Shown here one piece after another: positions 6,707 through 12,877 of a stretch of 17,895 nucleotides of DNA. The DNA lies in NCBI GenBank assembly GCA_900758845.1, contig CAAESW010000032.1:1-17895 (forward strand). Direction: 5' to 3'. This DNA is from an uncultured Collinsella sp. Lineage in GTDB: Bacteria > Actinomycetota > Coriobacteriia > Coriobacteriales > Coriobacteriaceae. Position 1 is the stretch's first letter, and every line of letters starts with the position of its first letter. The position numbers and the translations under genes are program-made. The notes beneath the pieces are model-generated. The model worked only from the letters and a program-made list of their open reading frames with translations, made no database searches and was not told the DNA's origin.

Positions 6707-6747
6707 AAAACCTACCAAAAAGGGACAGGTTTGTTTTGGCAGGTTTT
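6707..6747. repeat. REP-like hairpin element with GGGACAGG core
   Basis: AAAACCTACCAAAA (6707-6720) faces TTTTGGCAGGTTTT (6734-6747). The single A/C mismatch becomes a G.U pair in minus-strand RNA, giving a full 14-bp stem ending in U5. The loop carries GGGACAGGTTTG. The core matches the two arms at 10595-10692 at 21-22 of 24 positions. Lying upstream of the ROK gene, it may also stop read-through from the PTS operon. Confidence 0.6.
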
Positions 6748-6800
6748 ATCCTGGGAAACGCAAATGGCCGCTCAACAGGCCGCACAAGACCATCCCCAAA

Positions 6801-6835
6801 AATAGAGGCGCCGGGAGGCGGAGACTCCCGGCGCC
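6801..6835 (-). terminator. Terminator of the beta-glucoside PTS operon
   Basis: GGCGCCGGGAG (6807-6817) pairs perfectly with CTCCCGGCGCC (6825-6835) across a 7-base loop. On the minus strand it is followed by TCTATTTTTGGGG, a usable U-tract. It lies 58 bases past the EIIA stop codon. Confidence 0.85.
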
Positions 6836-6893
6836 CGTCAAAGGGACTATGTTGTCTGTTGGACCGCACGGTCCTTCGCGGCGATAACGCCGA

Positions 6894-7226
6894 CTAGGCC
6901 TTAAGTGCCTGCAGCTGCTTGTGGATCTCGATGAGCTCCGTCGCCATGACGCGCATGGTCTCGGTACCGGCCATCTGGTCCTCGGCATGCAGCAGAATCA
7001 ACGGGGCCTCGCCGTTACGCTCGCCGTTGGCCTCTTTCTTCAGAAGCCCCATGTGAACATCGTGGCCACCGTTATAGGCCTCGTCGCCCTGCTTGATAAG
7101 CTCCTCGGCGGCGTCAAAATCGCCCTCCTTGGCCTTTTGCACGGCATTGATGTACATGCTCTTGGCGGTACCGACGTAGCTGATGATCTCGAAGCAGGTC
7201 ATCTGCAGTTCGTTCATATCCTCCAT
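6894..7226 (-). CDS. PTS lactose/cellobiose-family EIIA component
   Basis: This 110-residue cytoplasmic phosphocarrier takes a phosphate from HPr and passes it to EIIB. The active-site histidine is His80 in LILLHAEDQMA, and Asp83 is the expected metal-coordinating residue of the trimer. The CFEIISYVGTAKSMYINAV segment (11-29) is the typical first helix. Start choice is uncertain. The frame is open to a GTG at 7235 that nearly touches the EIIB stop. The ATG at 7226 has a weak AGGTG. A further ATG at 7217 lies only two bases after GGAGG, but its product (MNELQ...) matches the family start best. The gene is the last of the operon and sits just after EIIB, suggesting translational coupling. Confidence 0.93.
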   Translation of the reverse strand: MEDMNELQMTCFEIISYVGTAKSMYINAVQKAKEGDFDAAEELIKQGDEAYNGGHDVHMGLLKKEANGERNGEAPLILLHAEDQMAGTETMRVMATELIEIHKQLQALKA

Positions 7227-7235
7227 ACAGAGCAC

Positions 7236-7538
7236 CTAGCCCATCACGCTGACGCAGTGGTCGATGATGCCGGCAGCGTTCATGCGGCCGTAGTCGACCA
7301 TGTTGATGACCTCGACCGGAAAACGACCGGCGGCCTCCTTCTCAAAGTCGCCCTTGGTGTAGCCGATCTGCGGGCCAAGCAGCAACATGTCGCACTCGTC
7401 CAGGTGATCGTGGGCCTCGTTCATGGGACGAGCCTCGACCTCGATATCCAGACCACGGTTTGCAACCTCGGCCTGCATCTTCTGGACCAGCAGGCTCGTG
7501 GACATACCGGCATTGCAGCAGAGCATGATCTTCTTCAT
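7236..7538 (-). CDS. PTS lactose/cellobiose-family EIIB component
   Basis: This 100-residue cytoplasmic domain carries the phosphate from EIIA to the sugar bound by EIIC. The phosphorylated cysteine is Cys8 in the P-loop-like LCCNAGMSTSLLV (6-18). LLLGPQIGY (52-60) and FPVEVINMVDYGRMN (73-87) match the family core. The length is normal for a free-standing EIIB of the ChbB type. AAGGAGG lies six bases before the ATG. It is separated from the upstream EIIC gene by 161 bases containing a strong hairpin, so its dose may be set independently of EIIC. Confidence 0.95.
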   Translation of the reverse strand: MKKIMLCCNAGMSTSLLVQKMQAEVANRGLDIEVEARPMNEAHDHLDECDMLLLGPQIGYTKGDFEKEAAGRFPVEVINMVDYGRMNAAGIIDHCVSVMG

Positions 7539-7639
7539 GGTTTCCTCCTTATAACTGCGCGGCGCGCAGACGACAACTGGTTTTATTCCTTGCGGCTATT
7601 GTGCCCACCCCCCTGCATCTTTACACAAGGGAGAGAGCC

Positions 7640-7670
7640 GCGGGCACCGGCACCGCGTACCGGCGCCCGC
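7640..7670 (-). promoter_or_regulatory. Intercistronic hairpin between EIIC and EIIB genes
   Basis: A 14-bp stem (7640-7653 with 7657-7670, two wobble pairs, three-base loop) lies in the 161-base EIIC-EIIB gap, starting about 30 bases after the EIIC stop. No U-tract follows on the minus strand. Its likely role is mRNA processing, 3'-end protection of the EIIC message, or partial polarity. Confidence 0.5.
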
Positions 7671-7699
7671 AAAGGTGAAAGGGACGAACGTTAGGCGTT

Positions 7700-9043
7700 C
7701 TACTCGGCGAGAGCCTCCTGCTTGGCGATTGCCTTCTCGGAAATCTTCATAAAGGGCAGGTAGACGGCCATGCCAATGACAATCTCGAGAGCCTGCCACA
7801 CGCCGGCGCGCCAGTCAAAGCCCGTAGCGAGCAGGGCATTGATGACGGGAGGCATGGTCCAGGGCACCTGGGCGATGCAGGGGCTGATGATGCCTGCGCA
7901 GGTAAGGCCATAGGTGATGCCGATGAACAGATCGGGGAGGAGGACAAACGGAATCATGAGCGGCAGGTTGTACACGATGGGGTAACCGTAGATAACCGGC
8001 TCGTTGATGTTGAACAGACCAGGCAGGATAGCCATCTTGGAAACGGTCTCGGAAGCCTTGTTCTTGGAGAACAGGAGCGTGTCGAGCAGAAGCATGAGGG
8101 TGCAGCCCGAGCCGCCGATGAGGGCAAAGCTGTTAACGATCTGCATGTTCATGTAGTGATCGGGCTGGATGGTGCCACCGGCGGCAAAGGTAGCCATGTT
8201 GTCGACGATGAGCATGGTCAGGATCGGCTCGACGGTAGCGCCAGAGATGGTGGACTGGTGAATACCGACGCAGAACAGCAGGTTGGCAAGGGTGTAGATG
8301 AGGATAACAGCCCACGGACCGGCGTTCATGATGCTCTTGAGCGGGTTGGAGATGCACGTGGAGATGATGGTGCACAGATCGGTGCCGGCGCACACGGCGA
8401 GCAGGGCCGCGGCAAGAGCGAAGATCGCGAGGTTAAGCAGCATCGGGATCATGACGTTGAAGGAGTTGGAGACCGCGGGGGGCACGCCCTCGCCCAGCTT
8501 AACCTTGAGCTTCTCGACGCCAGAAATCTTGATGAAGAGCGAGACGGAGAGCAGAGCGATGATAATGGCCGAGAACAGACCGTTAGTGCCGGTGTTGGCA
8601 GTCGAAAGGGCGCCCGTGACCTCGGCGGAGGTGATCTTGTCGGTGAGCAGCGGGCTCGTGGCGGCAAGCGAGGCGGTGATCTGCTGCGGCATCATGATGA
8701 CGAAGGCAGAGATGGCGACGACCACGCAAGCGAGCGGGTTATCGAAACGCTTGTTCTTGGCGAGGCTGTAGCCAATCAATCCGGCCAAGATAATGGCAGA
8801 GACGTTGAGGGTGCCCAGCGTAATTGCCGAACCCCACGTCTGAAGGTTGGCAAGGCCCGCCGCATCGAGCGGGAACAGAGGGAACACGACGTTATTAATA
8901 AGAACCGCGATACCCGCAAGGATATAGAGCGGCGTGATGGTCGCGAAGGCGTCACGCAGGGAACGCAGGTGAACCTGATTTCCCACCTTCGCAGAGACCT
9001 CGGAAAACTTGTCGAGGAAGCTCTTTCCGTTGTCACTGGCCAT
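7700..9043 (-). CDS. PTS lactose/cellobiose-family EIIC permease
   Basis: This 447-residue membrane permease binds and translocates the sugar, most likely cellobiose or another beta-glucoside, while EIIB phosphorylates it. The N-terminus SFLDKFSEVSAKVGNQVHLRSLRDAF is the usual amphipathic start, and about ten hydrophobic helices follow. Family landmarks are GIHQSTISG (about 260-268, with His262) and FNINEPVIYGYPIVYN (344-359), whose NEP motif lies in the sugar site. The ATG at 9043 is chosen for its AGGAG six bases upstream; the frame stays open a further 14 codons upstream to 9085 without a better start. It follows the 6-phospho-beta-glucosidase gene and precedes EIIB and EIIA, forming a complete operon. 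Exact substrate cannot be read from sequence. Confidence 0.95.
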   Translation of the reverse strand: MASDNGKSFLDKFSEVSAKVGNQVHLRSLRDAFATITPLYILAGIAVLINNVVFPLFPLDAAGLANLQTWGSAITLGTLNVSAIILAGLIGYSLAKNKRFDNPLACVVVAISAFVIMMPQQITASLAATSPLLTDKITSAEVTGALSTANTGTNGLFSAIIIALLSVSLFIKISGVEKLKVKLGEGVPPAVSNSFNVMIPMLLNLAIFALAAALLAVCAGTDLCTIISTCISNPLKSIMNAGPWAVILIYTLANLLFCVGIHQSTISGATVEPILTMLIVDNMATFAAGGTIQPDHYMNMQIVNSFALIGGSGCTLMLLLDTLLFSKNKASETVSKMAILPGLFNINEPVIYGYPIVYNLPLMIPFVLLPDLFIGITYGLTCAGIISPCIAQVPWTMPPVINALLATGFDWRAGVWQALEIVIGMAVYLPFMKISEKAIAKQEALAE

Positions 9044-9125
9044 GATTGCTCCTAACTTTCGAATCCGGCCTTTTCCTATGCGCACGGTGGTCTGTCGCCC
9101 TCTGCCACCAGATGTGCCATGTGTT

Positions 9126-9158
9126 GCGCGCGGCGGCGCGCGGTCTGGGCGTTCGCCC
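9126..9158 (-). promoter_or_regulatory. GC hairpins between the glucosidase and EIIC genes
   Basis: Two compact stems lie just past the glucosidase stop codon: GCGCGC-GGCG-GCGCGC (9126-9141) and GGGCG-TT-CGCCC (9147-9158). There is no following U-tract. They may stabilise the upstream message end or tune expression of the EIIC gene. Confidence 0.4.
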
Positions 9159-9163
9159 GGTCG

Positions 9164-10564
9164 CTAATCAACCACGTGGGTCGTGGCGACCTGTTTGAGC
9201 CAGGCTGCCGACTTCTTAAGGCGGCGCTTGTAGCCGTCCATGAGATCGACCTCGACAAAGCCATAGCGATTCTTAAAGGCATTGGCCCAAGACCAGTTAT
9301 CGATGACGGCCCAGTAGTGATAGCCCCGGCATTTGGCGCCCTCGGAGATTGCCTTGGCAACCCACTCCAGGTGCTGGCGCACAAAGTCGACGCGGTAGTC
9401 ATCCTGGATGGTTCCTTCGGCATCGCGGTTCTTGTATTCGTCCATGATGCCGATGCCGTTCTCGGAAACGAACCACTCAAGATCGGGGTAGTTCTTAGCG
9501 CAGTCCATGCCAAAGTCGTAGAGGCCCTGCGGGTAGATCTCCCAGCCGCGGCTCTCATTCATAACGGCATCGGGCCATACGTACTCGTCGGCAAAATGCG
9601 GCAGGCCGTACTGGTCGACCTTGCTCGCCGGTGCCTGAACACGCGTGGGGTGGTAGTAGTTGCAGCCGAGCCAGTCGACAACACCCTGCTTGAGAATCTC
9701 TTGGTCGCCGGCACGGAACGGGAGCTTAACGCCGCCCTCGGCCAGGCTGTCGAGCACATCGGCAGGAAGCTCGCCCTTGGTAATAAGGTCGAGCCACCAG
9801 CGATTGTTGATGCCGCTGGTCATACGCACGGCCTCGAGGTCTGCCTCGCTGGGGTTCTCCTTGGTGTAGACCGGAGTAAAGCAGTTGATCATGCCGATCT
9901 TGGCATCGGCGCGAATAGCGCCCTCGTCATAGGCCTTACGATAGTTGGCCACGGCCAGCGCGTGCGCCAGCGAGATGTGATACTGCACGGTGCGGGCGCG
10001 GTTGAAGTCGTGGAGCTGCGGGAACCACACGCCCTCCTGATAGCGCTGTTCGGGCTCGACGATGGGCTCGTTAAAGGTGAACCAGTACTTAATCTCCTGG
10101 CCAAACTCGTGGAAGGCGACGTCGGCGTAATGCGCGTAAGCCTCGACGACCTCACGGCTCTCCCAGCCGCCACGGTTAAAGAGGTAGGTGGGCATGTCAA
10201 AGTGGTACAGGTTGACGAACGGCTCCAGACCAGCCTCGCGAGAGGCGCGGAACAGCTCGTGATACCACGCGGCGCCCTCCTCGTTAAGGTTGCCGTCGGC
10301 ATCGAGCAGACGGCTCCACTGGATGGAAGTGCGATAGGTATTCAGGCCCAAGTCCTTCAAAATGCGAAAGTCTTCCTGGTACTTGGCCATAAAGTCATTG
10401 CCGGCATAAGAGCCAACGCAGTTGTAGAACGAACCCAGATCCTGGATGGACCAGGTGTCCCACAGGTTCTCGAGCTTGCCGCCCTGGTTCCACTGACCCT
10501 CAGTCTGCGGGCCGGACATAGCAGCGCCAAAGAAGAAGTCGTTGGGCAGCTGATACTGTGCCAT
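9164..10564 (-). CDS. 6-phospho-beta-glucosidase, glycoside hydrolase family 1
   Basis: This 466-residue GH1 enzyme should hydrolyse phosphorylated beta-glucosides delivered by the adjacent PTS, releasing glucose 6-phosphate and an aglycone or second sugar in the cytoplasm. The acid/base is Glu166 in WFTFNEP and the nucleophile is Glu368 in FVSENGIG. The N-terminal FFFGAAMSGPQTEG (10-23) and NLYHFDMP (118-125) build the glycone site. The segment DNWSWANAF has Ser425 where plain beta-glucosidases have Glu, a mark of phosphate-accepting GH1 enzymes; the basic YKRRLKK (445-451) fits the phosphate pocket. The ATG at 10564 has GAGG six bases upstream; a TTG one codon earlier is the alternative. 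It is the first gene of the operon, with a leader of roughly 160 bases holding a REP-like inverted pair. Phospho-beta-galactosidase or phospho-mannosidase activity is not excluded. Confidence 0.93.
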   Translation of the reverse strand: MAQYQLPNDFFFGAAMSGPQTEGQWNQGGKLENLWDTWSIQDLGSFYNCVGSYAGNDFMAKYQEDFRILKDLGLNTYRTSIQWSRLLDADGNLNEEGAAWYHELFRASREAGLEPFVNLYHFDMPTYLFNRGGWESREVVEAYAHYADVAFHEFGQEIKYWFTFNEPIVEPEQRYQEGVWFPQLHDFNRARTVQYHISLAHALAVANYRKAYDEGAIRADAKIGMINCFTPVYTKENPSEADLEAVRMTSGINNRWWLDLITKGELPADVLDSLAEGGVKLPFRAGDQEILKQGVVDWLGCNYYHPTRVQAPASKVDQYGLPHFADEYVWPDAVMNESRGWEIYPQGLYDFGMDCAKNYPDLEWFVSENGIGIMDEYKNRDAEGTIQDDYRVDFVRQHLEWVAKAISEGAKCRGYHYWAVIDNWSWANAFKNRYGFVEVDLMDGYKRRLKKSAAWLKQVATTHVVD

Positions 10565-10594
10565 CAAAGTCCTCGCTTTCGTGTTCTAGAGCTT

Positions 10595-10692
10595 CCGGTT
10601 GGAGACGGGTTTGCTTTGGCAGGTTATCCGGCGCGGGCGCGCACCGGTCATACCGATATCCAACCTGCCAAAACAAAACCGTCCCCAAACGG
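10595..10692. repeat. Inverted pair of REP-like elements in the glucosidase leader
   Basis: Arms 10595-10625 and 10662-10692 are inverted copies of each other with 27 of 31 identical positions. Both carry a G(A/G)GACGG core and the shared TTTGGCAGGTT end also found at 6735. Between them an 8-bp hairpin (10628-10647, CCGGCGCG with CGCACCGG) nests inside. The whole 98 bases can fold as one long structure between the promoter and the ribosome site of the glucosidase gene. Confidence 0.65.
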
Positions 10693-10731
10693 TCGATCCT
10701 GTTGTGCGGAAGGATTCCGTTCGTTGCTTAA

Positions 10732-10759
10732 ACTATAGCGTTCTAATTTTAAAAGTAAA
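10732..10759 (-). promoter_or_regulatory. Promoter of the beta-glucoside operon
   Basis: On the minus strand TTTACT (10759-10754) and TATAGT (10737-10732) are spaced by 16 bases, a good sigma-70-type promoter. An AAAAGTAA box (10751-10758) covers the -35, a natural repressor site. The expected transcript start gives a leader of roughly 160 bases before the glucosidase ATG. Confidence 0.6.
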
Positions 10760-10838
10760 GCGTCTTTTTCTTTTTTCTTTCTCGAACTTCTTAGATAAAA
10801 GTAATATGGGTGCCCTGTTGAGGGTTATACTTACTTTT
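10751..10838. promoter_or_regulatory. Likely GntR operator boxes in the divergent promoter region
   Basis: AAAAGTAA occurs at 10751-10758 and 10797-10804, and inverted (TTACTTTT) at 10831-10838. The first overlaps the operon -35. The other two flank a TATACT -10 candidate (10826-10831) for the GntR gene. The layout fits a repressor that controls both the operon and itself. Binding is inferred from position and repetition only. Confidence 0.5.
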
Positions 10839-10867
10839 GTATTCATATATGTCGGAAAGGAGGTTCC

Positions 10868-11587
10868 ATGATTCCCAAATACGAGGCGATAGCTGCAGAT
10901 ATTCGTCGAAGTATCGAGGATGGCGCTCTTAAACCGGGCGACAAGCTTCCCACCGTCGTTGAGTTCTGCGAGCTCTATAGCGTTTCCAAAATCACCGTCA
11001 AACGAGCTATCGAGCAAATCACCGAGGAAGGTCTTATTACCAGCCGACGCGGATCGGGTACCTACGTTAAGGACACGGCGGGGCTTCCCGGCCAGGCGTT
11101 TTTCCAGGGCAAAAACGACCGTGCCCAGGGCTTTTCGTATGAGCACCGCGGGGAGAAGGTGACCTCGGTGGTCTACGATTTCTCGATTGTTAATCCACCA
11201 GCGGACATCGCAGCCCAGCTGGGAATTGCCGAGGATGACTTTGCCTATCACGTCGTGCGCGTGCGTCAGGCCGATGAGAAGCCCATCGTTATCGAGTACA
11301 CCTACATGCCCCTCGAACTGATTCCGGGGCTGAAAAAGAAGGACCTGTACGGATCGCTCTACCGCTTCATCCGAGAGCAATGCGGGCTGAAGATTTCGAG
11401 CTTTCACCGTACCATTCGCGCCGTGGCAGCAACCGAGGAAGAAGCCGAGCGTCTGGACACCAAACCTGGCTCTCCCCTGCTCGAGCTCACCCAGATTGGC
11501 TTTTTGGACAGCGGTGCCGCCTTTGAGTATTCGGTCTCGCGCAACGTTGGCGACCGCTTTGAGTTGCACAACGTAACGTTGGCATAG
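10868..11587 (+). CDS. GntR/HutC-family (UTRA) transcriptional regulator
   Basis: This 239-residue repressor has an N-terminal winged helix-turn-helix (residues 1-68: PKYEAIAADIRRSIEDGALKPG, recognition helix near SVSKITVKRAIEQ, wing RRGSGTYV) and a C-terminal UTRA ligand domain (about 85-235, ending in EYSVSRNVGDRFEL). UTRA regulators beside PTS operons usually bind a phosphosugar and release DNA when it accumulates. It is transcribed divergently from the glucosidase-PTS operon, 303 bases from the glucosidase start codon, and the shared region has AAAAGTAA boxes. AAAGGAGG lies five to six bases before the ATG. It most likely represses the beta-glucoside operon and its own gene. The inducer, perhaps a 6-phospho-beta-glucoside or glucose 6-phosphate, is inference. 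Confidence 0.92.
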   Translation: MIPKYEAIAADIRRSIEDGALKPGDKLPTVVEFCELYSVSKITVKRAIEQITEEGLITSRRGSGTYVKDTAGLPGQAFFQGKNDRAQGFSYEHRGEKVTSVVYDFSIVNPPADIAAQLGIAEDDFAYHVVRVRQADEKPIVIEYTYMPLELIPGLKKKDLYGSLYRFIREQCGLKISSFHRTIRAVAATEEEAERLDTKPGSPLLELTQIGFLDSGAAFEYSVSRNVGDRFELHNVTLA

Positions 11588-11661
11588 GTTTTTGTAGTCA
11601 TGCGGGCGCTCGTTTTGAGCAGTTTTACGCGGCGCCCACGCAGCACAATGGGAGTATGAAC

Positions 11662-12594
11662 ATGTCCGATTTGATTAAACTGACGCCGATCTTCCACGAG
11701 AAGATCTGGGGCGGCCGTCAACTCGAAACCGTATTTGGTTACGACATTCCCGATGGTCCCATCGGTGAGTGTTGGGCTATCTCGGCCCACCCCAACGGTG
11801 ACTGCCAGATTGCGGAGGGCCCGTATGCAGGCCACACGCTTTCGTGGCTGTGGGCCGAGCACCGCGAGCTCTTTGGCAACTGCGAGGGCAAGGAGTTCCC
11901 GCTGCTCATTAAGATTCTGGACGCCAAGGACGACCTTTCGATCCAGATTCATCCCAACGACGAGTACGCCGCCAAGCACGAGAACGGCAGCCTGGGCAAA
12001 ACCGAGTGCTGGTATGTGCTGGACTGCGAGCCCGGCGCCACAATCATCGTCGGCCAGCGCGCGCATGACCGCGTCGAGGCCGCGCAAATGATCGAGGACG
12101 GCCGCTGGGACGACATGCTCAACGTACTGCCGATCCACAAGGGCGACTTTTTCCAGATTGATTCCGGTACCGTGCACGCCATCAAGACCGGCACGCTCAT
12201 TTTGGAGACGCAGCAGTCGAGCGACGTGACGTATCGCCTGTACGACTACGACCGTCCCGGCACCGACGGCAAGCTGCGCCCACTGCACATTGAGCAGAGC
12301 CTCGACTGCATCGACTTTGATGCCCAGGCTCCGACCGACGGCACGGTGACCGCGCCCGAGGTGGACGGCGTGACCGAGCTCGAGTCCAACCCCTGCTACA
12401 CCGTCGATCGCGTGCGCGTCGACGGCAGCAAGACCCTCGACCAACGCTGGCCCTTCATGTGCCTGTCGGTCATCGACGGCGAAGGCACCATCTGCGGCGA
12501 CCCCGTCCACAAGGGAAGCCATCTGCTGGCACCGAGCACCGTGGACAAGATCGAGCTCGAGGGCAATATGGAACTGATTATCAGCCACCTCTAG
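11662..12594 (+). CDS. manA: Mannose-6-phosphate isomerase, class I (low-molecular-weight type)
   Basis: This 310-residue zinc enzyme interconverts mannose 6-phosphate and fructose 6-phosphate, linking mannose use or mannosylated polymer synthesis to glycolysis. It has the short form common in Gram-positive bacteria. The N-terminal IWGGRQLETVFGY (15-27) and GECWAIS (35-41) are typical. Zinc ligands are His97 in IQIHPND, Glu115 in KTECWYVL and His172 in SGTVHAI; Arg192 in YRLYDYDR is the catalytic arginine. The ATG at 11662 has GGGAG seven bases upstream, while an in-frame ATG at 11656 lies only one base after it. It follows the GntR gene by 74 bases on the same strand, so read-through co-expression is possible. 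A strong terminator ends the unit. Confidence 0.95.
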   Translation: MSDLIKLTPIFHEKIWGGRQLETVFGYDIPDGPIGECWAISAHPNGDCQIAEGPYAGHTLSWLWAEHRELFGNCEGKEFPLLIKILDAKDDLSIQIHPNDEYAAKHENGSLGKTECWYVLDCEPGATIIVGQRAHDRVEAAQMIEDGRWDDMLNVLPIHKGDFFQIDSGTVHAIKTGTLILETQQSSDVTYRLYDYDRPGTDGKLRPLHIEQSLDCIDFDAQAPTDGTVTAPEVDGVTELESNPCYTVDRVRVDGSKTLDQRWPFMCLSVIDGEGTICGDPVHKGSHLLAPSTVDKIELEGNMELIISHL

Positions 12595-12619
12595 GTCGCA
12601 ACAACAACCCAAACGCAAC

Positions 12620-12655
12620 AAGGGGCTCCCCCGTTCTCCAACGGGGGAGCCCCTT
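12620..12655 (+). terminator. Perfect 16-bp terminator hairpin after manA
   Basis: AAGGGGCTCCCCCGTT (12620-12635) pairs perfectly with AACGGGGGAGCCCCTT (12640-12655) across a CTCC loop. It begins 25 bases after the manA stop. The plus-strand tail TTGCCATG is a weak U-tract, but the stem is very stable. Confidence 0.8.
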
Positions 12656-12740
12656 GCCATGTCTAAGTATTCAGCCCACCCGGCTCTCCAGATCAAAAAG
12701 CGAACGAGCAAAGCGACGTTCGTCCAGCAACGTTACCCAA

Positions 12741-12870
12741 GGACCCGGGCGGGCGTATGGGGCAACATCGATCGCGAGTTCCGCACGCAAAGGAGGCCAC
12801 TTAATGTGGCCTCCGTCTTGCGCAGGACTGCCCGAGCAGGCGATGTTGCCCCATACGCCCGCCCAGGTCC
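12741..12870. repeat. 130-base nested inverted repeat downstream of pcrA
   Basis: Arms 12741-12770 and 12841-12870 are inverted copies with 29 of 30 positions matching. They enclose 70 bases holding the smaller hairpin at 12792-12814. The right arm starts eight bases after the pcrA stop codon. No flanking target duplication is visible and no gene lies inside. It could be a composite transcript-end structure or a small non-autonomous insertion element. Confidence 0.7.
12792..12814 (-). terminator. Inner hairpin, probable pcrA terminator
   Basis: GGAGGCCAC (12792-12800) and GTGGCCTCC (12806-12814) pair perfectly with a 5-base loop. Flanking CGCAA (12786-12790) and TTGCG (12818-12822) extend the stem past a bulge. 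On the minus strand only TTT follows, so it is a weak classic terminator nested inside the larger repeat. Confidence 0.55.
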
Positions 12871-12877
12871 GCCGGGA

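Noticed and set aside
9119..10738. A 539-codon open frame antisense to the 6-phospho-beta-glucosidase gene
   Set aside because: It is a shadow of the real gene. The opposite strand has both GH1 catalytic motifs and a ribosome site.
11404..12711. A 435-codon minus-strand frame across manA and the GntR gene end
   Set aside because: It crosses the manA terminator and overlaps two well-supported genes; the product has no family features.
12741..12870. An insertion sequence with terminal inverted repeats
   Set aside because: At 130 bases it has no transposase gene and no visible target duplication. I list it as a repeat and leave the mobile origin as a hypothesis.
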